Below are positions 35,520-44,648 of a DNA stretch of 64,000 nucleotides, one piece after another. A program made the translations under genes and the position numbers. The notes under the pieces were generated by a model. That model was given only the letters and a program-made list of their open reading frames with translations, searched no databases and was not told the DNA's origin. Position 1 is the first letter of the stretch, and each line of letters opens with the position of its first letter. Where the stretch lies: positions 1,348,501 through 1,412,500 of the forward strand of contig NZ_CP049834.1 of assembly GCF_019916085.1 (NCBI RefSeq), read 5' to 3'. This DNA is from Aquirufa lenticrescens. GTDB lineage: Bacteria; Bacteroidota; Bacteroidia; Cytophagales; Spirosomataceae.

Positions 35520-36365
35520 ATGAAAAAAAACCTTTTGATCATTCTTCTGGTAGGCCTAGGGATAACCGCCCTATTGTTTCAATTACCGAAAGGTAATGTG
35601 GCGGGAAAGACACAAAATACTCCTTCGGGGGGCGCTAACCGAGACGCGGGAAGCGAAAAGACAGAAAAAGTCGCAGAGAAAGAAGAGCATGCTGCTCCTT
35701 TGACTCCGGCGCAGCTAAAAGAGATTTCTGCATTGAAATCGGCTTTTGCAGCGGCTAAGACAGATGCTTCCCAGGTGAAAGCCTTAGAGAATCTGATGCG
35801 TGCTTTTATGAATGCGAGTCATTATGATTCTGCTGCGGTTTATGCAGCGAGTTATGCGGATCAGCATCCCAGTTTGACGAACGTTTTGCGTGCCGGTCAG
35901 CTGTATTTTGAAGCACAAACGTATGCTTTGAATGCACAGAAAGGCGGTAAAATGGGCGAAAAAGCAAGAATGTACTTCTCGAAGGCTTTGGCCATCGACC
36001 CGAACAACTTGCTGGTAAAATCGAACATGGCGATGACTTACGTAGATACACCCACTCCGATGAAGGGCATTACGCTACTTCGCGAAGTGATTGAACAGGA
36101 GCCCACGTTTGTGCCAGCGCTGTTTAATTTAGGGATATTATCGATTAAATCGAATCAGTTTGGCAAAGGCCAAGAACGATTCACCCAGATATTGAAGCTG
36201 GAGCCGAATAACCATAAAGCCGCGTTAAATCTCGGTTTTTGTTTAGCCCAGTTAGATAAAAAAGAAGAGGCTCAGAAGGTTCTGAAGCGTGTTTTAGAGC
36301 AATCTAAGGATGCAGAAGAGCAGAAGGCCGCGAAAGAGTTGCTTGCAGAAATGCAGGAGCATTGA
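35520..36365 (+). CDS. TPR-repeat protein with N-terminal membrane anchor
   Basis: A 281-residue protein. A hydrophobic segment at residues 5-22 anchors it, or acts as an uncleaved signal. A low-complexity charged linker ('GSEKTEKVAEKEEHA') follows at about 44-58. The C-terminal half has several TPR-like units, for example 'ARMYFSKALAIDPNNLLVKSN' (about 145-165, quoted in part), 'VIEQEPTFVPALFNLGIL' and 'ILKLEPNNHKAALNLGFC'. It probably holds protein partners at the periplasmic face. It follows the HU gene by 28 bases. No specific function is assignable. Confidence 0.85.
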   Translation: MKKNLLIILLVGLGITALLFQLPKGNVAGKTQNTPSGGANRDAGSEKTEKVAEKEEHAAPLTPAQLKEISALKSAFAAAKTDASQVKALENLMRAFMNASHYDSAAVYAASYADQHPSLTNVLRAGQLYFEAQTYALNAQKGGKMGEKARMYFSKALAIDPNNLLVKSNMAMTYVDTPTPMKGITLLREVIEQEPTFVPALFNLGILSIKSNQFGKGQERFTQILKLEPNNHKAALNLGFCLAQLDKKEEAQKVLKRVLEQSKDAEEQKAAKELLAEMQEH

Positions 36366-36414
36366 GGTTGAAAGTCAATCTCGTAAAGTATTTAACACAT
36401 TAATTCTTAACATT

Positions 36415-36504
36415 ATGCCTTGCGGTAAAAAAAGAAAACGTCACAAGATCTCTACTCACAAAAGAAAGAAGCGTCTTCGCAAGAATCGTCACAAGAAGAA
36501 ATAG
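36415..36504 (+). CDS. 29-residue basic protein, bS22/mS38 (AURKAIP1/COX24)-like
   Basis: This very short gene begins with ATG at 36415. Its product starts 'MPCGKKRKRHKISTHKRKKR' and more than half of its residues are Lys or Arg. The pattern 'KKRKRHK..THKRKKR.RKNRHK' resembles the AURKAIP1/COX24 domain of mitochondrial mS38 and the actinobacterial ribosomal protein bS22, which sit near the decoding site. Similar short proteins occur across Bacteroidota at this locus, as I recall. It is followed by a terminator at 36555-36584 and then RNase G. A ribosomal role is inferred from composition and resemblance. The longer in-frame start at 36310 runs through the TPR gene and is not credible. Confidence 0.8.
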   Translation: MPCGKKRKRHKISTHKRKKRLRKNRHKKK

Positions 36505-36554
36505 TCTTCATAAATCCATTTTCCCTTTTGGAATTTGTATTTAGGTAACCCAGG

Positions 36555-36584
36555 AACAGGCATTTTTCGAAATGGCCTGTTTTT
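36555..36584 (+). terminator. Terminator after the 29-residue basic protein
   Basis: AACAGGC-ATTT pairs with AAAT-G-GCCTGTT around a TTCG tetraloop and ends in TTTTT. It separates the small basic protein gene from RNase G. Confidence 0.85.
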
Positions 36585-36655
36585 GGTGTTTAATTTCCTG
36601 TATATTTAGACTATATAGGCCAAAAGGCCTTGTACCCTTCTTCTCGACATAAATT

Positions 36656-38212
36656 GTGAGCAATGAATTAATCATTAATTCGACTCCCAAGGGGGATCGG
36701 ATCGCCCTTTTGCACGACAAAAGGATAGTAGAGTACCACATAGAACAGTCGGAACCTCAATTTTCTGTAGGAGATATTTATCTTGGCACAGTAAAGAAAT
36801 TGGTTTCAGGACTGAACGCCGCTTTTATTGACATCGGTTATGAAAAAGATGCATTCTTGCATTACCATGACCTAGGTCCTAATTTGCCTACCCTGCAGAA
36901 GTTTACGCGGGAGGTGATGACGAAGAAAAACAAAGTTGTCCGTTTAGAGAATTTCAAACTTGAGCCCGAAATTGATAAATTAGGGAAGATCGAGAAAGCT
37001 GTTCAAAAAGGACATTTAGCTTTAGTTCAAGTCGTTAAGGAGCCTATTTCCACTAAAGGCCCTCGTTTATCTTGCGATATTTCCATCGCAGGTCGTTTCC
37101 TTGTTTTAGTTCCTTTTGCGAACGGTGTGAACATCTCAAAGAAGATCACGTCGAAGGCGGAACGCAATCGCTTGCAAAAGCTGATGACCTCGATTAAGCC
37201 AAAGAATTACGGTGTGATCGTGCGTACGGTGGCGGAAGGCAAAGCGGTGGAAGAAATGGAGCGCGACCTAAAAGATTCCATTGCGAAATGGGAGGAAGGT
37301 TTAGTGAAATTAGTGGATGCCAAAGCTGGAGACCGCATTATTGGAGAAATGAGCCGCGCAACTTCGATGTTACGTGACTTGTTGAACAATGATTTTGATA
37401 ATGTCATCGTTGATACACCAGAATTGTACAATGAGGCAAAAGGCTATGTACACAATGTGGCTCCTGAAAAGGAGAAGATTGTTAAGTTACACCAAAGCAA
37501 AACCAAGTTATTCGAGCAATTAGGCATTGAAAAGCAATTGAAAATGCTTTTTGGCCGTTCGGTTTCGTTGCCTGGTGGAGGTTATTTAATCGTGGAACAC
37601 ACGGAAGCATTGCACGTGATCGACGTGAATTCGGGAAATAAGTCGAATTCAGAAGAAGATCAGGAGGCAACGGCATTAAGTGTGAACCGAGAAGCTGCGA
37701 AAGAAGTAGCTCGCCAATTGCGTTTACGCGATATGGGCGGTATTATCGTGATCGACTTCATCGATATGAAGAAGGCGGATAACCGCAAGTTAATTCAGGA
37801 CATCATGCGCGATGAAATGCGTGGAGATCGTTCGAAGTACACCATTTTGCCCTTAACGAAGTTTGGCTTGATGCAAATCACCCGCCAGCGTGTTCGTCCT
37901 GAGATGAACGTAGCCACGCACGAAACGTGCCCTAGCTGCGGAGGAACAGGAAGTATCACGGCGAGTATCGCGGTATCTGACATTGTTGAACAGCATTTGG
38001 AACATTTAGTGACGAAGCAAAACGAGAAGAAATTGACCATTTTGGTACATCCTTTCTTAAGCGCTTATTTCACGAAAGGTTTCCCTTCTATTCGCATGAA
38101 CTGGTTCTTGAAGTACAAGACCTGGATTACGATTATGGAAGATTCCTCATTTGGCATTACAGAATTTAAATTCTTAAACCAAAATGGAGATCAAATTGAG
38201 ATATCATCTTAG
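36656..38212 (+). CDS. rng: Ribonuclease G/E family
   Basis: A 518-residue endoribonuclease involved in rRNA maturation and mRNA decay. It starts with GTG ('MSNELIINSTPKGDRIALL'), the common Bacteroidota form. An embedded S1 domain lies at about 38-130 ('VGDIYLGTVKKLVSGLNAAFIDIG' start). 'HVIDVNSGN' at about 325 carries the catalytic aspartate, and 'GGIIVIDFIDM' the second. The zinc-link is 'CPSCGGTG' near residue 424. The long RNase E C-terminal scaffold is absent, so it is RNase G-like. Its 3' end overlaps the next TPR gene by 29 bases. Confidence 0.95.
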   Translation: MSNELIINSTPKGDRIALLHDKRIVEYHIEQSEPQFSVGDIYLGTVKKLVSGLNAAFIDIGYEKDAFLHYHDLGPNLPTLQKFTREVMTKKNKVVRLENFKLEPEIDKLGKIEKAVQKGHLALVQVVKEPISTKGPRLSCDISIAGRFLVLVPFANGVNISKKITSKAERNRLQKLMTSIKPKNYGVIVRTVAEGKAVEEMERDLKDSIAKWEEGLVKLVDAKAGDRIIGEMSRATSMLRDLLNNDFDNVIVDTPELYNEAKGYVHNVAPEKEKIVKLHQSKTKLFEQLGIEKQLKMLFGRSVSLPGGGYLIVEHTEALHVIDVNSGNKSNSEEDQEATALSVNREAAKEVARQLRLRDMGGIIVIDFIDMKKADNRKLIQDIMRDEMRGDRSKYTILPLTKFGLMQITRQRVRPEMNVATHETCPSCGGTGSITASIAVSDIVEQHLEHLVTKQNEKKLTILVHPFLSAYFTKGFPSIRMNWFLKYKTWITIMEDSSFGITEFKFLNQNGDQIEISS

Positions 38213-39416
38213 TATTGTAGCCTTATTTTTCGGCCTTCTTCTACCTGCTTTCAACTCGAATGCACAATGGTGGAAGAAGGCGGATGAGGCAGAGAAGGAG
38301 CGTTCCAAAGGAATGCTGTTGCTCACCACCGAAGTTCAGACGGAGGCCACCGTGGCCATTAACCAGATGTATAACTTCCATTTCCCGGAAGCTGAACGCG
38401 AATTCAATTATTTAAAGATCAAATACCCCCAGCATCCGCTGCCTGATTTTCTTTTGGGCCTCATGCAATGGTGGAAAATCGTGCCTAACACAAAGAATGA
38501 AGTCTTTGACGATCGTTTGATTGAATATATGGACCAAAGTATCGAAAAGGCCGAAAAGATTTACGACGAAACCGAAAACCCAGAAGCCGCCTTCTTCATG
38601 GCCGCCGCTTACGGCTTCAAAGGCCGCCTGCACGCAGAACGCAAGCACTGGACGCGCGCGACTTTGGCCGCTAAAAACGCCCTCAAATACCTCGAATATT
38701 CTCGCAACTTCGCTGATTTCAGCCCGGAATTGATGTTCGGCGATGGCCTGTATAACTACTATTACTTCTTCATTAAGCAGAATTTTCCCCTTTTGCGCCC
38801 TGTCTTATGGCTTTTCCCAAAGGCAGACAAATCGCAAGGGATTGCTCAATTAGAGAAGGTAAGCTATCAAGCTTTCTACACCCGGACCGAAGCCCGCTAC
38901 TTCCTATTGCAGATTTACGGCATCGAAAATATGAACGAGAAGGCCTACGGAATGGCCAAATACACCTCCGAAACCTTTCCAGACAATCCTTATTTCCACC
39001 GTGCCTATGCCCGCTCGGCCTATATGAATGGAAATATTCAGGAAGCCACCTCGCTTTGTAAGGAAATCTTGCGCCGCATCGAACAGCACCAAATAGGCTA
39101 CGAAGGAACCTCAGGTCGCTATGCAAGTTATATTTTAGGCTATTACGCCTTGTATGTGAACCGCGATCACGCGGATGCGATGCGCTATTTCAAGCAGTGC
39201 ATGGCCTTCACGAAGGAGACAGACGCTACCGATTCTGGTTACTATTGGGCCTCCGTCTTAGGATTAGCCCGCATTTCCTATCAACAACAGCATTACGACG
39301 AAGCCGTCGACTTCTGCAAAGAAGTATTAGAAAGTGCAGATAAAAAGTCCCCTCAACACACCGAGGCAAAGAAATTGCTTTCAGAATCTAAGAAAGCTAG
39401 ACGCAAAAAACGATAA
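38184..39416 (+). CDS. Exported TPR-type protein
   Basis: A 410-residue protein with a signal peptide (hydrophobic residues 8-24, cleavage near 'SNAQWW'). The rest is mostly helical with TPR-like pairs such as 'FHFPEAEREFNYLKIKYPQHP' (residues 63-83, partly quoted), 'AYGMAKYTSETFPDNPYFHRA', and 'QQQHYDEAVDFCKEVLE' at the end, before a basic tail 'KKARRKKR'. It likely works in the periplasm or outer membrane as a scaffold. It overlaps rng by 29 bases and rsmG begins 1 base after its stop, giving a rng-TPR-rsmG operon. No named family is recognised. Confidence 0.82.
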   Translation: MEIKLRYHLSIVALFFGLLLPAFNSNAQWWKKADEAEKERSKGMLLLTTEVQTEATVAINQMYNFHFPEAEREFNYLKIKYPQHPLPDFLLGLMQWWKIVPNTKNEVFDDRLIEYMDQSIEKAEKIYDETENPEAAFFMAAAYGFKGRLHAERKHWTRATLAAKNALKYLEYSRNFADFSPELMFGDGLYNYYYFFIKQNFPLLRPVLWLFPKADKSQGIAQLEKVSYQAFYTRTEARYFLLQIYGIENMNEKAYGMAKYTSETFPDNPYFHRAYARSAYMNGNIQEATSLCKEILRRIEQHQIGYEGTSGRYASYILGYYALYVNRDHADAMRYFKQCMAFTKETDATDSGYYWASVLGLARISYQQQHYDEAVDFCKEVLESADKKSPQHTEAKKLLSESKKARRKKR

Positions 39417-39417
39417 C

Positions 39418-40044
39418 ATGAAAGCAGCCATCATCAAACAGTATTTCCCCTCCATCACCGAGCAGCAATTAGCTCAATTCGAGCAGCTGTTCCCCTTGTA
39501 CACGGAGTGGAATGAGAAAATCAATGTCATTTCCCGCAAAGACATTGATAATTTGATGCTGCACCACGTATTACACTCCTTAGCGATCGCCAAATTTGTC
39601 GATTTCAAACCAGGCACCGAAATCTTGGACGTAGGCACCGGCGGCGGCTTCCCGGGCATCCCTTTAGCCATCCTATTCCCCGAGGTAAATTTCCATTTAG
39701 TGGATAGCATCGGTAAGAAGATCAAAGTAGTTCAAGGCGTCGCAGAAGCCCTAGGATTGAAAAATGTCCAAGCCACTCACGGTCGTGCCGAAGATGTGGA
39801 CGGCGAATTTGAATTCGTTGTATCTCGCGCGGTGACGCGTCTGCTGCCTTTCTTCGGTTGGGTGAAGAATAAGATTAGCCTTAACAGCTACCATGATGTG
39901 AAGAATGGCCTGCTTTGCCTAAAAGGCGGAGATTTACAAGAGGAATTGCAGGAATTTGGAAGAAAGCACAAGGTCTATCATATTTCCAAAAGCTTCAAGG
40001 AAGACTTCTTTGAGACGAAGAAGTTAGTGCATGTGCCGCTGTAG
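39418..40044 (+). CDS. rsmG: 16S rRNA (guanine-527-N7) methyltransferase RsmG
   Basis: A 208-residue SAM-dependent methyltransferase (GidB). The SAM-binding motif is 'DVGTGGGFPGIPLAI' at about 69-83, preceded by 'HHVLHSLAIA', and 'VVSRAVTRL' is the motif IV region. I start at ATG 39418, 1 base after the preceding stop, because the longer frame overlaps that gene and adds no conserved residues. Loss of this enzyme is known to give low-level streptomycin resistance. The stop TAG at 40042-40044 is immediately followed by the hairpin array 40046-40160. Confidence 0.95.
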   Translation: MKAAIIKQYFPSITEQQLAQFEQLFPLYTEWNEKINVISRKDIDNLMLHHVLHSLAIAKFVDFKPGTEILDVGTGGGFPGIPLAILFPEVNFHLVDSIGKKIKVVQGVAEALGLKNVQATHGRAEDVDGEFEFVVSRAVTRLLPFFGWVKNKISLNSYHDVKNGLLCLKGGDLQEELQEFGRKHKVYHISKSFKEDFFETKKLVHVPL

Positions 40045-40045
40045 G

Positions 40046-40160
40046 CGCAGTCACGACTGCGTCGTTTAGTCGCCCTGCGGACTTAGTCATCGCTACGCGA
40101 TTTAGTCGACGCGTTGCGCCTTGGTCACGACTGCGTCGCTCAGTCCGTAGGGATTAAGTC
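40046..40160 (-). repeat. GNA mini-hairpin array A
   Basis: Five to six units of about 19 bases. Each has a linker TTAGTC (or CAGTC/GGTC) and a short self-complementary stretch: ACGAC-TGC-GTCGT (40053-40065), GCCC-TGC-GGAC, ATCGC-TAC-GCGAT (40089-40101), a GACGCG/TGCGCC unit, and ACGAC-TGC-GTCG again. Read on the minus strand the linkers are GACTAA-like and most triloops are GNA. Stems differ in sequence but remain paired. The array starts 1 base after the rsmG stop. Confidence 0.85.
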
Positions 40161-40199
40161 CAATATAGCCCTGAGGTGCTCCAATGGCACAAATGAGTT

Positions 40200-40311
40200 G
40201 AAATACTTTCAATGGACTAAATGGCATTTTCGCGTATTGACACATTCTGTCAATATCTGAAAAGTCGCCTGAGTGCTTCGAAGTTTATTTCACACCTTAT
40301 TGGGTTTGGGG
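40200..40311 (+). repeat. 112-bp repeat, copy L of an inverted pair
   Basis: This segment matches the reverse complement of 44498-44609 with about 10 mismatches by eye. It contains the palindromic hairpin at 40223-40269 and continues with a conserved TTCGAAGTTTATTTCACA block. No gene lies in 40045-40405, a 361-bp gap between convergent genes, apart from these repeats. Confidence 0.88.
40223..40269 (+). repeat. REP-like palindrome, copy 1
   Basis: Inner arms TATTGACA / TGTCAATA (40235-40255) surround CATTC. Outer arms GGCATTTTC / GAAAAGTCGCC pair after a 3-base internal loop. It lies between convergent rsmG and the LytTR gene. Confidence 0.88.
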
Positions 40312-40405
40312 CTCGAAGAGGCACAATTACTATAATTCGCCGCAGGCGATTCCGACTTTATGCTTTGTGCTTTATTCTTTGTGCTTTGGCAAAGCCGCTC
40401 CGCGG

Positions 40406-40759
40406 CTACGACTGCTGCGCAGCAGCTTTAAACAAATCCTTCAACGGTTTAATCTGTCTACGCGAAATCGTCACCTGGTGTTGGTTCACTAATCGAATGC
40501 TTTTGTGGATATTGAAATCAATCGCTTGAATCGCATTCATGTTCACAATCGCTGACTTAGATGGGCGGATAAATCCACGCTCTAACAAATAGGGTTCGAA
40601 GTATTTAAGCGTGCGACAAGATATAATTTTAGACCCATCTTGCATGTGAAACTTCGAATAGTTTCCTTCACCTTCGATACGAAGAATGTCTTTAATGCAA
40701 ATGGTTTGATCGCCTATTACCAGCGTGCAGCTTTGTTCTTTTCTAATGGTTACTGTCAT
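40406..40759 (-). CDS. Stand-alone LytTR DNA-binding protein
   Basis: A 117-residue protein consisting of little more than a LytTR DNA-binding domain. 'DILRIEGEGNYSKFHMQDG' (residues 25-43), 'RTLKYFEPYLLERGFIRPSKSAIVN' and 'VTISRRQIKPL' are the standard LytTR blocks. No receiver or sensor domain is attached, so its signal is unknown. The last codons (A-A-A-Q-Q-S) are written by a GC-rich palindrome, CTGCTGCGCAGCAG, that belongs to the repeat element downstream. It faces away from rsmG's operon and is upstream, on the minus strand, of REP copy 1 and hairpin array A. Confidence 0.85.
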   Translation of the reverse strand: MTVTIRKEQSCTLVIGDQTICIKDILRIEGEGNYSKFHMQDGSKIISCRTLKYFEPYLLERGFIRPSKSAIVNMNAIQAIDFNIHKSIRLVNQHQVTISRRQIKPLKDLFKAAAQQS

Positions 40760-40990
40760 AAATTGGGAACAGATGGTAGTACAAATCTACGCTGAGTTAA
40801 GGGGGATAGTAATTATAATTAGGTTATTTGCGTTATTGACTATTATTGTGATTATTTCATTTATTAACCGGTGGATAAATGATAGTTTACATATATTATT
40901 GAAGGTTAATGTCGGTTATGGGAGTCTAAAATAAAGTCCGAAACAACTCTTTCACGTAGTATACGGGGTAATGGAAACGAATATTTTGCT

Positions 40991-40998
40991 TATTTTTG
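40991..40998 (+). promoter_or_regulatory. -7 element of the aldo/keto reductase gene
   Basis: TATTTTTG matches TAnnTTTG and lies 17 bases upstream of the ATG at 41016. The rest of the 256-bp gap 40760-41015 is AT-rich and shows no gene I trust. Confidence 0.58.
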
Positions 40999-41015
40999 AG
41001 CATTAACTAGATACT

Positions 41016-41987
41016 ATGAAAACAAGACGATTTGGCCGGACGAACTGGCAAGTGAGTGAAGTGGGGTATGGCATGTGGGGATTAGCCGGTTGGACCGGAT
41101 CTGATATTGAGGAAGTCAATAAATCTTTGGACCGTTCGGTTGAAATTGGGTGCAATTTTTTTGACACCGCTTGGGGCTATGCTGAAGGTAAGAGCGAGGA
41201 GATTTTGGGATGGCTTTTACGACGTCACAAGGAAACAACGCTTTATGCTGCGACGAAGATTCCGCCCAAAAACTTTACCTGGCCATCGAAGTCTCATTTC
41301 AAAATCGAAGACTGCTTTCCAGCTGATCATATCGTGGAATACACGGAGAAAAGTTTGCGCAATCTAAAGGTTGAGCAAATTGATTTGCAACAGTTTCACG
41401 TGTGGGAAGATGCGTGGGCGGATTGTGATGAGTGGAAAATGGCGGTGGAGAAATTGACTAAAGAAGGAAAGGTAGCTCATTGGGGAGTTTCGGTGAACCG
41501 TTGGGAGCCTAATAATTGCTTGCAGACCTTGGAAACCGGATTGATTTCTTCGGTGCAGGTGATTTACAATATTTTTGACCAAAACCCAGAAGACCAATTA
41601 TTCCCACTATGTAAGAAATTAGATGTGGGTGTGATTGCGCGCGTTCCTTTTGATGAGGGAAGTTTGACAGGTTTGATGACCTATGAAACGACCTTCCCTG
41701 CAAATGACTGGCGTTCGACTTATTTCGTTCCGGAGAATTTGATTTCGAGTGTGGATCACGCGAATGCGTTGAAACCACTGCTCCCAGAAGGAATGGATTT
41801 ACCTGAAATGGCCTTGCGATTCATTCTTTCTAACCCGGATGTGGGTACGATCATTCCAGGTATGCGTAAAATCAAGCATGTGGAAAGTAATACTGCCACT
41901 TCGGATGGACAAGGTCTATCTAAAGATTTAGTAGAGGAGTTACGCGCGCACCGTTGGGAGCGTCAGCCTACTTCTTGGTCGCAGTAA
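41016..41987 (+). CDS. Aldo/keto reductase
   Basis: A 323-residue NAD(P)H-dependent reductase with a TIM barrel. Catalytic residues are in 'FFDTAWGYAEGKSEEILG' (Asp and Tyr), 'AATKIPP' (Lys) and 'QQFHVWED' (His), in the usual order. 'LSNPDVGTIIPGMRKIKHVESN' (seen in parts near 272-293) is the nucleotide-binding loop. Subfamily features resemble AKRs annotated as general stress protein 69 or YajO-like. Substrate is unknown. The 3' end overlaps the rhodanese-thioredoxin gene by 20 bases on the other strand. Confidence 0.9.
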   Translation: MKTRRFGRTNWQVSEVGYGMWGLAGWTGSDIEEVNKSLDRSVEIGCNFFDTAWGYAEGKSEEILGWLLRRHKETTLYAATKIPPKNFTWPSKSHFKIEDCFPADHIVEYTEKSLRNLKVEQIDLQQFHVWEDAWADCDEWKMAVEKLTKEGKVAHWGVSVNRWEPNNCLQTLETGLISSVQVIYNIFDQNPEDQLFPLCKKLDVGVIARVPFDEGSLTGLMTYETTFPANDWRSTYFVPENLISSVDHANALKPLLPEGMDLPEMALRFILSNPDVGTIIPGMRKIKHVESNTATSDGQGLSKDLVEELRAHRWERQPTSWSQ

Positions 41988-42678
41988 AAAGCTCTTTTAA
42001 CGCGGCCTCTTCTCGGAATCCCGATGTTTTAGTGATCAACTCCCCTTTGGAGAAGACGATGAAACTCGGGATTTCGTCTATTCCGTAGGCCTGCATGATG
42101 GCCTGGTTGCCGTCTGCTTCGACCTTTAAGACCGTCACGCGACCTTTGAATTCTTCAGATAATTTATCGACGATGGGCATCATTTTCAGGCAGGGCGCAC
42201 ACCATTTGGCATAAAAATCAACCACAATGGCGTCAGATGAAGCGATTTCTTTTTTGAAGTCGGCCAAATTCCAAGCTGCATCATGCTTCACATCGGGCAC
42301 TCCCTCTAGTGGCTTCAGACGTGTCGTCCATTTCAAATAGCCCCCTTTCATTTCGGTCACTTGAAAACCAGCCGCGCGCATTTGCTCCGCCGCTTGGGCA
42401 GAACGCCCGCCCGAAAGGCAATAGATTAAGACCGGTTTATCTTTCGAAAGTTGCGCGACCTTGGCGCTGAAATCTGGGGAACGAAAGTCGATGTTCATCG
42501 CCTTTGGCAAATGTCCTCCTCCAAATTCCCCCGAAGTCCGTACGTCCAGCAAATAAGCATTCGGCGTCTCTTTGATCTTCTTTTCGAAGGTATCCACGTC
42601 TACATTCTGAGCGAACGTGTTGAGGCTCAGTAGGGATACGATGGCCATCGCTAGGCATGTCGAAATACTTTTTATCAT
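41968..42678 (-). CDS. Exported rhodanese-thioredoxin fusion protein
   Basis: A 236-residue protein with a Sec signal peptide ending near 'NTFAQ' (residue 24). Residues about 28-120 form a rhodanese domain with active-site C87 in 'LIYCLSGGRS'. Residues about 135-236 form a thioredoxin domain with the redox pair C160/C163 in 'AKWCAPCLKM' and cis-proline in 'DEIPSFIVF'. The fusion could pass sulfane sulfur from the rhodanese cysteine to the thioredoxin, or couple thiol repair to sulfur transfer, in the periplasm. That is inference from the fusion. It is a single gene, convergent with the reductase and divergent from enolase. Confidence 0.9.
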   Translation of the reverse strand: MIKSISTCLAMAIVSLLSLNTFAQNVDVDTFEKKIKETPNAYLLDVRTSGEFGGGHLPKAMNIDFRSPDFSAKVAQLSKDKPVLIYCLSGGRSAQAAEQMRAAGFQVTEMKGGYLKWTTRLKPLEGVPDVKHDAAWNLADFKKEIASSDAIVVDFYAKWCAPCLKMMPIVDKLSEEFKGRVTVLKVEADGNQAIMQAYGIDEIPSFIVFSKGELITKTSGFREEAALKELFTATKK

Positions 42679-42735
42679 CTGTTAATACGGAATTAGGCAA
42701 AAAAGCGTTAATTTGCAGGGCAATTTATGCAATAA

Positions 42736-44049
<1,314 letters not shown>

Positions 44050-44053
44050 TTCT

Positions 44054-44374
44054 ATGCTCGATCGCGTACGTAGTTTATTTTTAGGGCCAAATCGTTTCTA
44101 TTACGTCTCCACCTCCGTTTTGTTGGTTTGGATGTTCGTATTAGATACAAACGATCTTTCGGTCCAATATAGACTCTACACCGAATTGGCAGACCTGAAG
44201 GCAGAACACGAATACTATCGGCACAAGTTAAAAGAGCTGAAACAGGAGCGTGCTGCCGTGATGGGCAATCCAGCGTTGTTAGAAAAATACGCTCGCGAAA
44301 AGTATTTCATGAAGCGACCATCCGAGGATGTCTTCGTGATAGTAGATCAGGAGAATCAACCGATTGAAAAATAA
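44054..44374 (+). CDS. FtsB/DivIC-type septum formation protein
   Basis: A 106-residue bitopic membrane protein. One transmembrane helix at about 17-33 ('YYVSTSVLLVWMFVLD') is followed by a coiled coil at about 45-72 ('ELADLKAEHEYYRHKLKELKQ' region) and the conserved DivIC end 'EKYAREKYFMKRPSEDVFVI'. It should bind FtsL and FtsQ at the division site. Close linkage to enolase (4 bases) is common in this phylum. A terminator follows immediately. Confidence 0.92.
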   Translation: MLDRVRSLFLGPNRFYYVSTSVLLVWMFVLDTNDLSVQYRLYTELADLKAEHEYYRHKLKELKQERAAVMGNPALLEKYAREKYFMKRPSEDVFVIVDQENQPIEK

Positions 44375-44404
44375 AAAAGTCCAGCAGAAATGCTGGACTT
44401 TTTT
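44373..44404 (+). terminator. Terminator of eno-ftsB
   Basis: A perfect 14-bp stem AAAAAAGTCCAGCA / TGCTGGACTTTTTT with a GAAA loop, ending in a T-run. It is the strongest terminator in the window. Confidence 0.95.
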
Positions 44405-44497
44405 ATTTCAAATTTCAAAGAGCAAAGCTCAAAGTTCAAAAGTGGCATCGCCGCAGGCGATTTTTAGCGTGGATTTTGTCGAATCTTCCTCTCCGGC

Positions 44498-44609
44498 CCC
44501 CAAACCCAATAAAGTGTGAAATAAACTTCGAGGCACTCAGGCGACATTCCAGGTATTGACAGAATTTGTCAATACGCGAAAAAGCCATTTAGTGCCTTGA
44601 AAGTATTTT
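44498..44609 (-). repeat. 112-bp repeat, copy R of an inverted pair
   Basis: Reverse-complement copy of 40200-40311, about 90% identical. The gene-free stretch 44405-44823 holds this repeat, a perfect hairpin ATCGCC-GCA-GGCGAT near 44446-44461, and hairpin array B. Confidence 0.88.
44540..44586 (-). repeat. REP-like palindrome, copy 2
   Basis: Inner arms GTATTGACA / TGTCAATAC (44553-44575) around GAATT, the longest perfect inner stem of the five copies. Outer arms GACATTCC / GAAAAAGCC are partly paired. It lies between convergent ftsB and gpmI. Confidence 0.9.
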
Positions 44610-44648
44610 AACCATTTAGTGCCCTAGGAGCGCTTCAAGGCCCTTTCG

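Noticed and set aside
36310-36414. N-terminal extension of the small basic protein
   Set aside because: It lies inside the TPR gene in another frame and is not basic like the true product.
40235-40255. TTGACA as a sigma-70 -35 box
   Set aside because: It is part of a repeated palindrome and has no matching -10. Bacteroidota use a different promoter consensus.
40221-40529. 102-codon plus-strand frame across the repeat region
   Set aside because: It runs through REP copy 1 and antisense to the LytTR gene, and its product has no family-like pattern.
40725-40934. 69-codon hydrophobic frame upstream of the aldo/keto reductase
   Set aside because: It overlaps the LytTR start on the opposite strand. 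Its hydrophobic content follows from AT-rich DNA, and no spacing or family supports it.
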